DNA of 56,945 bases from Bacillota bacterium (GTDB lineage Bacteria; Bacillota; Clostridia; Oscillospirales; Ruminococcaceae): positions 1-56,945 of the forward strand of contig JAEYNX010000033.1 in assembly GCA_023412215.1 (NCBI GenBank). The letters are read 5' to 3'. A program made the translations under genes and the position numbers. Below are positions 1 to 8,585 of the stretch, one piece after another. Position 1 is the stretch's first letter; every line of letters starts with the position of its first letter. A model generated the notes under the pieces. It was given only the letters and a program-made list of their open reading frames with translations, did no database searches and was not told where the DNA came from.

Positions 1-330
1 CAGGCACCCGTAGGGGCAGACCGGTGTGTCTGCCCTGTGCGGGATGTATCTGTCGTGTTCCTGTGTGGCACATCCCCTTGTAGGGGCCGACGACCTCGGC
101 GGCCCACAGTCAGTAACCATGACGCGGTGAGATACCGCGGGGCGTCGAGGACGCCGCCCCCTACAATGCGGCAACAGGGTGTTTGCGACGGAACGGCCCC
201 CGTGCCGTTCCGTTTGGCACTGGCCTTTACCGTGTAGGGGCGGGGTTCTCCCGCCCGTGACAGAGACCACGATGTAGGGGCGAAACGCGAAATTAACGTC
301 TGTTAATCGCCCACGATTTGTATGCTGTCT
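1..330. repeat. cluster of short palindromic repeats ending in CCCTACA/TGTAGGG
   Basis: No gene is seen here. The stretch is built of GC-rich inverted repeats, each bounded on one side by CCCTACA or its complement TGTAGGG. Examples are GGGGCGTC..GACGCCGCCCC before CTACAA near 140-165 and the TAGGGGCGGG..CCCGCCC unit near 235-260. Similar clusters occur elsewhere in the window. Short open frames across them are judged non-coding. Confidence 0.8.
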
Positions 331-440
331 CTCTGTTGTAATTGCTGTATGTCTTACATTGTCCGTTCCCGCACGCCACGTCCGCTGCGCGTCCCTGGTG
401 CCCCTTCGGCGACGGCTTCGCCGTTACGGGCGGGTTCCTT

Positions 441-735
441 TTCTTGTTCGAGAAAAGGATGGGCCTGTCGCGGCCTGAGCGACAATCTAAAATAAATAAG
501 AATGTTATCTTTAGGTACAGCGTATAAACCACAGGGCCGCGGAATTACGCGGGCGATTGATAATCGCCCCTACATCCTACCTGTGGATAGGTAAATCAAC
601 CGCGGGGCGCCGAGGACGCCGCCCCCTACACAATCACCGTGGTGCGGTGGGTCAACTGCGGGCGATTGTCAGACGCCAAATTCGCGTTTCGCCTCCACGT
701 TCTTTGTACAGACAGCAGCGTAAAGCCTCGACACC
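441..735. repeat. dispersed repeat copy A followed by CCCTACA palindromes
   Basis: Positions 441-533 resemble 23021-23112: both carry GGCCTGAGCGACAAT, then an AT-rich stretch, then AGGTACAGCG. After 545 come CCCTACA-type palindromes, for example GGGCGATT..AATCGCCC before CTACA at about 552-575. No gene is seen between 331 and 750. Confidence 0.75.
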
Positions 736-750
736 CATCCCTTTGTACCC

Positions 751-1692
751 CTACAATAGCCCCAGCAGGCGGGAGACGTACACCAGCCCGAACATGGTAA
801 GCGACGAGAAAACGGAGGTGAGCACCACCAGATGGCAGGCGAGCTCGCCGTCGCCGTTCTCGCGCAGCGCCATCACGTAGCTCGACACCGCGATGGGCGT
901 GCCGAAGGCGCATAAGAGCACGGCGTAGCCCGTGCCTTTAAAGCCAAGCATAGCGGCAACAGCCAAAAGCAGCGCGGGCGCGGCGATAAGCTTTACCGAC
1001 AATACCGTTGCAATCGCCGCGATATTGCGCGTAACCGCCTTAAACTCAAACCCGGCGCCCAGCATCATCAGGGCGAAGGGGGTGGCGATACCCGAAACAT
1101 CCGCCAGCGCGGCGTTTACCGCCTGCGGAATCGGTACCCGCAATAGCGAGAAAGCAAGCCCTAAGGCGCTTGCGATAATAAGCGGGTTGAGCAGCACCTT
1201 TTTGGCGACCTCCCCCGCCCTCGGCTTCTCTTTAAAGGCATAGCGCGCCAGTACCACCGTCGCCAGCAGGTTGTAGGTGGGTATTAAAAAGGCCGACATC
1301 ACCGAGGCGGCCAGCATCCCGTCCTCCCCCGCAAGGCGGGTGCAGAGAGGCACCCCTAAGAGCAGAAAGTTACTGCGGAACATCCCCTGCACCATCACGC
1401 CGCGGCGGGCGTTATCCTTTACAAAAAGCGGCACCGCCGCGCTCAGCACGCCGCAGAGCAGCAAGGTGCCGCCCACGCCGTACAGCACGGTTTTCGCGTC
1501 AAACGAGGCCGTGAAGTCGGACGAAGCGATGTTGTAAAACAGAAGCACCGGCAGAAAAACCTGAAAGCACAGGCTGTTGCCCTTCTCCACAAAGGGAGCG
1601 GTAAACACGTGCAGGCGCGCGAGCAGGTAGCCCGCGCCCATCACTAAAAATACAGGCAGAACAGCGTTGAGTGAAAAGAGTAAATCGTTCAT
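751..1692 (-). CDS. AEC-family (auxin efflux carrier-like) membrane transporter
   Basis: About 313 residues, almost all hydrophobic, with some ten predicted membrane helices. The N-terminus MNDLLFSLNAVLPVF followed by a GAGYLLAR turn is typical of AEC-family permeases, which in bacteria move organic acids or amino acids out of or across the membrane. I chose the ATG at 1692 over an upstream GTG at 1743 because the family normally starts this way, although its ribosome site is weak. It lies 52 bases behind the ANTAR gene on the same strand and may be the last gene of the glnA transcript. The substrate cannot be read from sequence; the context suggests a nitrogen compound or organic acid. No clear terminator follows before the repeats. 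Confidence 0.85.
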   Translation of the reverse strand: MNDLLFSLNAVLPVFLVMGAGYLLARLHVFTAPFVEKGNSLCFQVFLPVLLFYNIASSDFTASFDAKTVLYGVGGTLLLCGVLSAAVPLFVKDNARRGVMVQGMFRSNFLLLGVPLCTRLAGEDGMLAASVMSAFLIPTYNLLATVVLARYAFKEKPRAGEVAKKVLLNPLIIASALGLAFSLLRVPIPQAVNAALADVSGIATPFALMMLGAGFEFKAVTRNIAAIATVLSVKLIAAPALLLAVAAMLGFKGTGYAVLLCAFGTPIAVSSYVMALRENGDGELACHLVVLTSVFSSLTMFGLVYVSRLLGLL

Positions 1693-1744
1693 AGGTCGGT
1701 ATGCTGCCCTTCGTCGATAGTCAGGGGTTGCCCAAAAGAGCACG

Positions 1745-2314
1745 CTACCACTCGTAGGTGCGCAGGATGCCCTCGGCCACCTCGCGCTTGGTGATGCGCA
1801 TATCCATCGCCTGACGCTCGATATACTTGTGCGCCTGCTCCTCGGTCATGCTCAGGTACTGTATCAGCGCGCATTTGCCGCGGTCGATCAGGCGGATCTC
1901 TTCTATGTTCTTTTGCAGCTTGAGGTTCTCTTTTTTAAGCCCCAGCATGCGCCTGCGCGCCGCGTTCACCAGCTTTAGGGTCTGGAAGAACAGCTGGCGC
2001 GAAAGCGGCTTCGGTATCACAAACACCCCGTAGTTCTCTACCCGCGCCGACACGTCGTCGGCGATCTCGCTTTTCGCAAGCAGGATCACGCTTGCCATGG
2101 AGGACTCGGCCGCCAGTATCGCAAGCTCGTGGCCAAACTCATCCGAGAGCGGCGCGTTCAGGATAATCAGGCTGTATTCGGTGCCTGAGAGCATCCTTCG
2201 GGCTTCGCTGCCGCTCTGCGCGGTGGTAATCTGCGGGGCGGAATCCTCTTTAAGAAGCTGTGAGATAAACTCGATGCTTTTATCGGTGCTTGAAACGAGA
2301 AGCACGCTATCCAT
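1745..2314 (-). CDS. ANTAR-domain RNA-binding regulator with degenerate receiver domain
   Basis: 189 residues. Residues 1-120 have the fold pattern of a response-regulator receiver, but the phosphoacceptor aspartate is Asn53 (LIILNAPLSDE) and the N-terminal acidic pair is Ser8-Ser9, so ordinary phosphorylation looks impossible. A short coiled coil (about 115-135) leads into a C-terminal ANTAR domain (about 130-189; GKCALIQYLSMTEEQAHKYI then MDMRITKREVAEGIL). ANTAR domains bind paired RNA hairpins and prevent transcription termination. The gene sits 41 bases behind glnA on the same strand, so a role in nitrogen-gene antitermination is likely but inferred. The ribosome site is poor (GGTGG repeats). 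Candidate RNA targets are the glnA, glnN, amt and glutamate synthase leaders described in this annotation. Confidence 0.9.
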   Translation of the reverse strand: MDSVLLVSSTDKSIEFISQLLKEDSAPQITTAQSGSEARRMLSGTEYSLIILNAPLSDEFGHELAILAAESSMASVILLAKSEIADDVSARVENYGVFVIPKPLSRQLFFQTLKLVNAARRRMLGLKKENLKLQKNIEEIRLIDRGKCALIQYLSMTEEQAHKYIERQAMDMRITKREVAEGILRTYEW

Positions 2315-2355
2315 ACCACCACCACCATTTCGTTTTCAAGTTAAGCACCGACGTT

Positions 2356-3678
2356 TTATATAAGGTTAAAGTACATCTCGCGCTCGATACCGTCTTTATC
2401 GGTGTGCGTGTTAAACTTTTCCCATTCGCGGCGCTTTGCGTAAAGAAAACTGTCAATGGTCTTGGTGGGCAGCACCGTGTTTAAAAAGCTGCTGTTCTGT
2501 GCCTCCACTATGGCCTCAAACAGGGTCTCGGGCAGGGTGCGCAGCGTGTTCTGCGGCACCTTGATGTCGGCCTGCGAGGGCATAAAGTGCAGCGCGTCCT
2601 CCAGCGCCAGCCCCTTTTCAATGCCCGAAAGCCCCGCGTGCAGCATCAGCGCGAAGGTGATGTAGGGGTTGCAGGAGGGGTCGCTCGAGCGCAGCTCGAT
2701 ATTGGCGGCGTCTCCGCCTACGCTCGGCACCCGCACCACCTGCGAGAAATTGGAGGCGGACCACGCCACATACCGCAGTCCCTCGCGGCTTACAAGGCGC
2801 GCGTAGGAGTTGGTGAGCGGGTTTAAGAACGCCGTCATCTCGCGCACGTGCTTTAAAACGCCCGCCACAAAGCTGCGCCCCTCGTCGGTTAAGCCGCCGT
2901 GCTCCCCTTTAAACACATTAAAGCCGTTTTTATAGAGTGACACCTTGATGTGCAGCCCGCTGCCGCTCTCGTCGTGGATGGGCTTGGGCATAAAGGACGC
3001 GAACAGCCCGTTGCGGGACGCCATGGTTTTTACCACAGACTTAAAGGTGGCAAAGTTATCGGCGGCGCGCAGGGCGGTGCCGCTCTTAAAATCGATCTCG
3101 TTCTGCCCGGGGCCCATCTCGTGGTGGGAGCTCTCGGGTTTAATCTCCATCTCCTCCAGGGTGAGGCAGATGTCGCGGCGCACGTTCTCGCCCTTATCGA
3201 GCGGCGCCACGTCAAAGTAGCGCGCGCTGTCGTGCGGCTTCTTGGTGGGGCGGCCGTCGTCGTCCGCCTCAAAGAGGTAAAACTCGCAGTCGGAGCCGAT
3301 GCGGCAGGTGTAGCCCATGGCCTCGGCCTTTTGAATGGCGCCGCGCAGTATCTGCCTGCCGTCGCCCGCAAAGGGGGTGCCGTCGTGGTTCTTAATGTCG
3401 CAGAACAGGCGCACCACGCGCCCCTGCTGCGGGCGCCACGGCAGAACCGTGAGGGTGGACGCGTCGGGGAATAGGAACAGGTCTGACTCCTCCACATAGG
3501 TAAAACCGTTTACCGCCGAGGCGTCAAACCCGATGCCGTGCTCGAACACCCCGGGCAGCTCGTCCGCCATTATCGAAAGGTTCTTCAGCGTGCCGAACAC
3601 GTCGCAGAACGCCAGACGGATAAACTTAACGTCGTTCTCGCGCACAAACTGCAAAACCTCGCTCGTCGAATAATCCAT
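2356..3678 (-). CDS. glnA: glutamine synthetase, type I
   Basis: 440 residues, the usual length of short GSI enzymes; it joins ammonia to glutamate using ATP. Visible signatures are the N-terminal beta-grasp (RLAFCDVFGTLKNLSI, 21-36), the metal-binding GSDCEFYLF (128-136), HHEMGPGQNEIDF (185-197), the ATP/glutamate motif MPKPIHDESGSGLH (230-243) and ANIELRSSDPSCNPY (325-339). I see no adenylylation-site tyrosine motif, so it is probably of the unmodified GSI-alpha kind. The start at 3678 has GGAGGTG six bases upstream. It is followed by the ANTAR gene and preceded by a leader with a terminator-like hairpin. The window also encodes the unrelated GlnN enzyme, so the cell has two glutamine synthetases. 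Confidence 0.95.
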   Translation of the reverse strand: MDYSTSEVLQFVRENDVKFIRLAFCDVFGTLKNLSIMADELPGVFEHGIGFDASAVNGFTYVEESDLFLFPDASTLTVLPWRPQQGRVVRLFCDIKNHDGTPFAGDGRQILRGAIQKAEAMGYTCRIGSDCEFYLFEADDDGRPTKKPHDSARYFDVAPLDKGENVRRDICLTLEEMEIKPESSHHEMGPGQNEIDFKSGTALRAADNFATFKSVVKTMASRNGLFASFMPKPIHDESGSGLHIKVSLYKNGFNVFKGEHGGLTDEGRSFVAGVLKHVREMTAFLNPLTNSYARLVSREGLRYVAWSASNFSQVVRVPSVGGDAANIELRSSDPSCNPYITFALMLHAGLSGIEKGLALEDALHFMPSQADIKVPQNTLRTLPETLFEAIVEAQNSSFLNTVLPTKTIDSFLYAKRREWEKFNTHTDKDGIEREMYFNLI

Positions 3679-3690
3679 GACAGCACCTCC

Positions 3691-3718
3691 AAAAAAAAGG
3701 GCGCATCGCACCCCTTTT
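3691..3718 (-). promoter_or_regulatory. terminator-like hairpin in the glnA leader (candidate attenuator)
   Basis: On the minus strand AAAGGG and CCCTTT pair around TGC-GAT-GCG with one bulged G, followed by eight T residues, directly before the glnA ribosome site. Upstream in the same leader a GGCA/TGCC hairpin with a six-base loop can form. This is the layout of a transcription attenuator. The link to the ANTAR protein is inference. Confidence 0.5.
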
Positions 3719-3771
3719 ACTTGTGGCAAGCAAAAGGCAAAGCCCTGCCGTTTTGTTCGCCCTTACCCTAT

Positions 3772-3800
3772 ATTATACTACACAATCAATCTACAATAAA
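3772..3800 (-). promoter_or_regulatory. candidate glnA promoter (-10 TATAAT)
   Basis: A perfect TATAAT on the minus strand (3772-3777) lies about 95 bases before the glnA start, overlapping the 3' end of the cupin gene. The -35 position (3795-3800, TTTATT) is poor, so an activator or read-through from upstream is possible. Confidence 0.45.
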
Positions 3801-4115
3801 CAGCTTTGCGCCATTTTTTGTATAGGAACGGTGAGGATTTACCTCGTCGGCAACCTGATAGCTCATGCCCGCGGCCAATACAAAGCTGCGCCCGTCGGAA
3901 AGCTCGGTTACAAGCTCCCCCTCAAGCACCAGCAGCACATGCCCGCGGCTGCACCAGTGATCCGCGAGGTAGCCGGGGGTGTACTCCACCATGCGCACGC
4001 GGATATTGCCGATTTCGAGGGTCCGCCAATAGGCCTCGCCCGTGACGCCGGGATGTACGGTCGCCGGTAGGGTACTCCAGTCCATTGTACAAAAGGGAAC
4101 ATTCTCAATCTTCAT
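3786..4115 (-). CDS. small cupin-fold protein (DHCW-type)
   Basis: 109 residues with the single-domain cupin pattern. A metal-site-like ADHWCSRGHVLLVLEGEL segment near residues 51-68 is followed by a second half, LSDGRSFVLAAGMSYQV. The DHWC-type motif recalls a small cupin family of unknown function often annotated as DHCW-motif cupins. I started it at 4115, where AAAGGAG lies eight bases upstream; a longer frame to 4220 has an unconvincing N-terminus. It lies between the glutamate synthase genes and glnA on the same strand. Function is unknown; small-ligand or metal binding is a guess from the fold. Confidence 0.8.
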   Translation of the reverse strand: MKIENVPFCTMDWSTLPATVHPGVTGEAYWRTLEIGNIRVRMVEYTPGYLADHWCSRGHVLLVLEGELVTELSDGRSFVLAAGMSYQVADEVNPHRSYTKNGAKLFIVD

Positions 4116-4264
4116 CGCGGGCGCTCCTTTTCTGTCTAAAAGATGAACCCCCAAAGCGGCCTGAGCGGCCGCGCGGATGCAGCAAACGAGGATATAAAAA
4201 GTATGATAAGCGCAAAACAAACTCCCTTGCCTACTCAGCCTGTCCTGCGCTTATCCTATGAGAT

Positions 4265-4987
4265 TCAGTTGTGGGTATAAAGCTGTTTGTAGGGGTTTTT
4301 CGAGTCGGGCACCAGCACAAGGAACTTCTCACCCATGATCTCTTCCTTGCTCTCGCCAAACGCCGCGCAGAACTCGTCGATATAGGGGGCGATCTCGGCT
4401 AGGTCGTCCGGTGTGGCCTCGCGCACCACCACCTGCTTGGGCAGGCCCTCGGGCGGGGTGTCGGTGCGTAAAAAGATCTTGCCGCCGTGCATACCGGTGG
4501 CGCAGAAGTTGCAGTAGTCCTTATCGCGCGTCTCACGCAGCCCCAGCACCACGATCAGCCCGCCGGCCTGATACTCGCCCAAAAAGCTGCCGACCTTGCC
4601 GCCGATCACGAGCACGGGCAGCTTCTCCATATACGCCTTCATGTGGATGCCCGCGCGGTAGCCCGCGTTGCCCTGCACGTAGATCCGCCCGCCGCGCATC
4701 GCGTAGCCGGTGGCGTCGCCGGAGGAGCCGTGGATGATGATCTTACCCTCGTTCATCGTGTCGCCGGTCGCGTCCTGCGCGTTGCCGTTCACCTCGATGG
4801 TGGCGCCGTTTAGGTAGGCGCCCAGAGCGTTGCCGGGCACGCCGTTGATGGTGATGTGCTTGTCGCTGAGCCCGCTGCCGATGTACCGCTGCCCCAGGCA
4901 GTTCTCAATCACAACCTCGGTATCCTCAGTGGCGCGAACCTGCTCGTTTAAAAGCTGAAAATGCAGCAGACCTGCCGTAATATTCAT
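4265..4987 (-). CDS. gltB: glutamate synthase alpha-subunit C-terminal (GXGXG) domain protein
   Basis: 240 residues equal to the beta-helical C-terminal third of classical GltB, here a separate gene. Repeated glycine turns (GNAQDATGDTMNEGKIII, GSSGDATGYAMRGGRIYV, GNAGYRAGIHMKAY) are the GXGXG pattern. In full-length glutamate synthase this domain is structural and helps couple glutaminase and FMN sites. The start at 4987 has GGAGG five bases upstream. It is the last of five glutamate synthase genes on the minus strand, separated from the oxidoreductase gene by 155 bases with a hairpin. The symbol denotes the portion of GltB only. Confidence 0.92.
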   Translation of the reverse strand: MNITAGLLHFQLLNEQVRATEDTEVVIENCLGQRYIGSGLSDKHITINGVPGNALGAYLNGATIEVNGNAQDATGDTMNEGKIIIHGSSGDATGYAMRGGRIYVQGNAGYRAGIHMKAYMEKLPVLVIGGKVGSFLGEYQAGGLIVVLGLRETRDKDYCNFCATGMHGGKIFLRTDTPPEGLPKQVVVREATPDDLAEIAPYIDEFCAAFGESKEEIMGEKFLVLVPDSKNPYKQLYTHN

Positions 4988-5030
4988 GTAAGCCTCCATC
5001 TCGCCGCGTAGCGGCGATACAATAGTCATG

Positions 5031-5072
5031 AAAAAGGGCGGTGCGTAAAGCGCATGGAAGCCATCCCTTTTT
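5031..5072 (-). terminator. hairpin between oxidoreductase and GXGXG genes
   Basis: AAAAAGGG (5031-5038) pairs with CCCTTTTT (5065-5072), and an inner GTGCG/CGCAT hairpin adds stability. T runs lie at the end of the stem on both strands. It could lower expression of the last glutamate synthase gene or act as a processing site. Confidence 0.45.
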
Positions 5073-5142
5073 CAAAAATGTACGTCGCAGCACACTCACA
5101 TGCTGCGTAAAAGGCCGGGGTCACTTTACCCGTGTTCGCCCG

Positions 5143-6384
5143 CTAGGCCTTGTGGCTGTGCTCGGAGAGCTTGTGCGCGCGCTCGGTCTTGCTGAAGGCC
5201 ATGAGCTGCGGCTTTTCCTTGATAAGGTCGAAATCTATGGTACTAAGCGGTGTTTTTTCGCGGATGAGCGCGGTGTAGATGCCCGCGCGCGCGATGTCGC
5301 CGATGAGGATGAAGCCTTTGAGCAGGCCCTGCGCCGTCACCAGCTTCTTGTAGTTTTCGCCGCTCTTTGCGATGTATTCGTCGCCCTTGTAGCTGCCCGC
5401 CGTGATGATGTGCAGCCCGAAGAAGCCGATGGCGTTCATGGGGATCGCCTTGTCGTACAGCTTTTCGCCCCCCGCCATGTTGATACCGGCGCACTCGCCC
5501 TGCATGTAGGCGTTGGGCAGCAGCGCCAGCACCTTTACGGCGCCGTCGGTAATATCCACGCTCTCGGTGCAGTCGCCCGCGGCGTAAATGTCGTCCAGGG
5601 TGGTTTTGCAGTGGTCGTCGGAGGCGATGCCGCGGTTGACAACCCCGCCCGCCTCTTTCACCAGCTCGGTGTTGGGGCGAACGCCCACGGCGATCACGAG
5701 GATGTCAAAGCCCACCGTCTTGCCGCTGTTAAGGGTGGCGGAGACCTCGGTGAACTCCTTTACGCTGTCGCCCAAGATAAACTCGACGCCGCTTTTTTCG
5801 ATATGCTTTTGCATGATAGCGGAGCCTTCGGCGTCTAAGATGCTCGGCAGGATTCGGTCCGCAAGGTCCACCACCGTGATGGAGGCGACGTTCTTGCGGA
5901 TGCCCTCGGCGCACTTTAAGCCGATAAGCCCCGCGCCGATGATGAGCACGCGGCTGTCTTTGGTAAGGGCGGCCTGCAGGGCCTTGGCGGAGTCGAGCGT
6001 CATGAAGGTAAACTGCTTTTTAACCTTCTCCAGCCCCTGCATGGGGGGCACGAACGGCCTTGAGCCGGTGGCTACCAGCAGCTTGTCGTAGGCAACGGCG
6101 CTGCCGTCGCTCAGCAGTACCTGCTTATTGTCTTTATCGATCTTCACGGCGGTTTTGCCCATCAGGGCGGTGACGCCGTTGTCGGTGTAAAAGCTGTCGG
6201 GGCGGTACTTCATGCGCTGCTCGTCGGTCTTGCCGTAAATCAGGTAAGAGATAAGCGGGCGCGAGTAGGTGTGGTGCGGCTCGCTCGTGATAACGGTGAT
6301 GCTGCCCTGCTTATCCGTTTGACGGATCCCCTCGATGCAGCCTACCGCGGCGGCGGAGTTGCCGATAATTACATACTTCGTCAT
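5143..6384 (-). CDS. FAD/NAD(P)-dependent oxidoreductase of the glutamate synthase operon
   Basis: 413 residues in the pyridine nucleotide-disulfide oxidoreductase fold, without the redox cysteine pair. The FAD site is KYVIIGNSAAAVGCIEG (3-19), the NAD(P) site VLIIGAGLIGLKCAEGI (about 146-162), and the second FAD contact DDIYAAGDCTE (about 265-275). It resembles NADH-dependent rubredoxin or nitrite reductase flavoproteins. In split archaeal-type glutamate synthases such a protein, with a ferredoxin, probably delivers electrons to the FMN subunit. It starts six bases after the ferredoxin gene. The electron donor (NADH, NADPH or reduced ferredoxin) cannot be told from sequence. Confidence 0.88.
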   Translation of the reverse strand: MTKYVIIGNSAAAVGCIEGIRQTDKQGSITVITSEPHHTYSRPLISYLIYGKTDEQRMKYRPDSFYTDNGVTALMGKTAVKIDKDNKQVLLSDGSAVAYDKLLVATGSRPFVPPMQGLEKVKKQFTFMTLDSAKALQAALTKDSRVLIIGAGLIGLKCAEGIRKNVASITVVDLADRILPSILDAEGSAIMQKHIEKSGVEFILGDSVKEFTEVSATLNSGKTVGFDILVIAVGVRPNTELVKEAGGVVNRGIASDDHCKTTLDDIYAAGDCTESVDITDGAVKVLALLPNAYMQGECAGINMAGGEKLYDKAIPMNAIGFFGLHIITAGSYKGDEYIAKSGENYKKLVTAQGLLKGFILIGDIARAGIYTALIREKTPLSTIDFDLIKEKPQLMAFSKTERAHKLSEHSHKA

Positions 6385-6390
6385 GTTGTC

Positions 6391-6822
6391 CTAGCCCCTT
6401 TCCTCAAATACAATGGCGCGGTTGGGGCAGCCCTTTACGCAGGCGGGCTCACCGCAGGCGTTCTTGGTGCACAGCTCGCACTTCTGCACGGCGCCTGTCT
6501 CGGACGGCATAACGGCGCCGTAGGGGCAGGAGAGGATGCAGGTGTAGCAGCCCACGCATTTGTTCTGGTCGATGGAGATCACGCCGTTTTCCACGGTGAG
6601 CGCGCCGGTGATGCAGCCCTTTACGCAGAGCGGCTCGTCGCAGTGGCGGCAGGAAACGGCGAACGACACATCGCCCTGCTCCTCGATCTTGATGCGGGGG
6701 TTGATGGTGATGTCCTTGAGCGCTTTGACCATGTCGTCCTCACCCGAGGCGGCAAAAGCGCAGTAATATTCGCAAAGGTGGCACCCGAGGCACCACTTCT
6801 CGTTGACGTAAATACGCTTCAT
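6391..6822 (-). CDS. polyferredoxin (4Fe-4S) subunit of the glutamate synthase operon
   Basis: 143 residues with about sixteen cysteines in four 4Fe-4S groups: CLGCHLCEYYC near the N-terminus, CRHCDEPLCVKGC, CVGCYTCILSC, then CELC..CGEPACVKGC. This is the HycB/CooF-like electron-transfer pattern. It probably passes electrons from the flavoprotein encoded next to it to the FMN subunit. The start at 6822 (MKRIYVNEKWCLGC) is chosen because the upstream extension to 6933 is repeat-derived and not family-like. It is separated from the FMN-subunit gene by 251 bases of palindromic repeats. Confidence 0.92.
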   Translation of the reverse strand: MKRIYVNEKWCLGCHLCEYYCAFAASGEDDMVKALKDITINPRIKIEEQGDVSFAVSCRHCDEPLCVKGCITGALTVENGVISIDQNKCVGCYTCILSCPYGAVMPSETGAVQKCELCTKNACGEPACVKGCPNRAIVFEERG

Positions 6823-6936
6823 TCCTAACAAATCCTTTCGGTATGCCCCCCGAAGGCGGCGGGCACGTTCGTTTCTCACACGATGAAGGAAAATCCATTT
6901 TGGTTTCATCCATAGCCGTAGGCAAAATAACATGGT

Positions 6937-7050
6937 GATTGAACCGCGGGCAAGTCTTGACTCGACCCTACACCCTGTTGCTTGAATTGAGGGATACTGT
7001 AGGGAACGGTCTTGACCGTTCCGTATTCGCCCACCGCCGATTTAATCCCT
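6937..7050. repeat. palindromic repeats inserted inside the glutamate synthase operon
   Basis: Two units of the CCCTACA family: CGGGCAAGTC..GACTCGACCC before TACA near 6945-6973, and TGTAGGGAACGGTC..GACCGTTCC near 6998-7022. They separate the FMN-subunit and ferredoxin genes without breaking either. Confidence 0.75.
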
Positions 7051-7073
7051 GTTGAATAGCTGCGGTAAAGCCC

Positions 7074-8585
7074 TTACAGCGCCTCGCCCGCGTGCTTGAT
7101 ACCGAGCATCTCGAGCTCTTTTTCGTTTAAGCCAACGCCTCTGAGCATCAGGCGGTTGCCTCTTAACGCTTCAATCGAGTTGATGCCCATGCCGCCCATC
7201 ATCTCTTTTACCTCGTGGTCCCACGCGGTGATGAGGTTTACAAGGCGCTTGTAGCCCACGTCGGGGTTTAAGCGCTTTACGAGCTCGGGACGCTGGGTGG
7301 CAATGCCCCAGTTGCACTTGCCCGCGTGGCAACTGCGGCAGAGATGGCAGCCGAGCGCCAGCAGCGCGGCGGTGCCGATGTATACCGCGTCGGCGCCCAG
7401 GGCCACGGCCTTTACGATGTCGGCGCTGCTGCGGATGGAGCCGCCCACAACGATAGACACGTTGCCGCGGATGCCCTCCTGACGCAGGCGCTCGTCTACG
7501 TTTGCGAGCGCGAGCTCGATGGGAATGCCCACGTTGTCGCGAATGCGGGTGGGCGCGGCGCCCGTGCCGCCCCTGAAGCCGTCGATCGAGATGATGTCGG
7601 CGCCGCTTCTGGCGATGCCGCTCGCGATGGCGGCGACATTATGTACCGCCGCGATCTTGACGATAATCGGCTTTTTATATTCGGTCGCCTCTTTGAGCGA
7701 GAAAACAAGCTGACGGAGGTCCTCGATGGAGTAGATGTCGTGGTGCGGCGCGGGGGAGATCGCATCCGAGCCCTCGGGGATCATGCGGGTGGCCGAGATG
7801 TCGCCCACGATCTTGGCGCCGGGCAGGTGCCCGCCGATGCCGGGCTTTGCGCCCTGGCCCATCTTGATCTCGATGGCGGCGCCCGCCTCGAGGTAATCCT
7901 TATAAACGCCGAAGCGGCCGGAGGCCACCTGAACGATGGTGTTTTTGCCGTATTGGTAAAAATCCTTATGCAGGCCGCCCTCGCCCGTGTTGTAGAAGAT
8001 GCCCAGCTCCTGTGCGGCGCGCGCAAGGCTCTCGTGCGCGTTGTAGCTGATGGAGCCGTAGCTCATCGCCGAGAACATGATGGGCACCGCAAGCTCGAGC
8101 TGGGGGGTGAGGTTATTTACGAGCTTGCCGTTTTCGTCGCGCACAATGCCCTCGGGCTTTTTGCCGAGGAAGGTGCGGGTCTCCATCGGCTCGCGCAGCG
8201 GGTCGATGGACGGGTTGGTTACCTGAGAGGCGTTGATGAGCATCTTATCCCAGTACACGGGATAATCCTTGGGGGTGCCCATCGAGGAGAGCAGCACGCC
8301 GCCCGTTTCGGCCTGCTTATATACTTCGGCAATCGTCTGGTTAGACCAGTTGGCGCTTTCTTTAAAGGTGTTGTCGTTCTTAACGATCTTTAAGGCGCGG
8401 GTGGGGCAGAGGCTCACGCAGCGCTGGCAGTTTACGCACTTGCTCTCGTCGGCCTTCATGCGCTTTAAGTCCTCGTCGTAGCTGTGCACCTCGTTGGCGC
8501 ACTGGCGCTCGCACACGCGGCAGGTGATGCAGCGGTCAAAGTTGCGCACCACTTCATAATCGGGGTATATATAATTCACAGGCAT
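7074..8585 (-). CDS. gltB: glutamate synthase FMN-binding domain protein with N-terminal ferredoxin domain
   Basis: 503 residues. Residues 1-80 hold two 4Fe-4S motifs (CITCRVCERQC and CVNCQRCVSLC); the rest is the FMN/TIM-barrel domain of glutamate synthase. Visible are GEGGLH, KMGQGAKPGIGGHLPG, the IDGFRGGTGAAPTRIRDNVG phosphate-binding region and a cysteine cluster CHLCRSCHAGKCNWG for the 3Fe-4S centre. It converts 2-oxoglutarate plus ammonia, delivered from the glutaminase subunit, to glutamate. The start at 8585 has GGAGG nine bases upstream and shares one base with the glutaminase stop (TGATG), so the two are translationally coupled. Confidence 0.95.
   Translation of the reverse strand: MPVNYIYPDYEVVRNFDRCITCRVCERQCANEVHSYDEDLKRMKADESKCVNCQRCVSLCPTRALKIVKNDNTFKESANWSNQTIAEVYKQAETGGVLLSSMGTPKDYPVYWDKMLINASQVTNPSIDPLREPMETRTFLGKKPEGIVRDENGKLVNNLTPQLELAVPIMFSAMSYGSISYNAHESLARAAQELGIFYNTGEGGLHKDFYQYGKNTIVQVASGRFGVYKDYLEAGAAIEIKMGQGAKPGIGGHLPGAKIVGDISATRMIPEGSDAISPAPHHDIYSIEDLRQLVFSLKEATEYKKPIIVKIAAVHNVAAIASGIARSGADIISIDGFRGGTGAAPTRIRDNVGIPIELALANVDERLRQEGIRGNVSIVVGGSIRSSADIVKAVALGADAVYIGTAALLALGCHLCRSCHAGKCNWGIATQRPELVKRLNPDVGYKRLVNLITAWDHEVKEMMGGMGINSIEALRGNRLMLRGVGLNEKELEMLGIKHAGEAL

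Noticed and set aside
37..880. Several short open frames at the start of the window (37-237, 293-532, 557-880, 626-913)
   Set aside because: They run through palindromic repeats or overlap the AEC gene on the other strand; low-complexity Arg/Pro/Gly composition is typical of shadow frames in GC-rich DNA.
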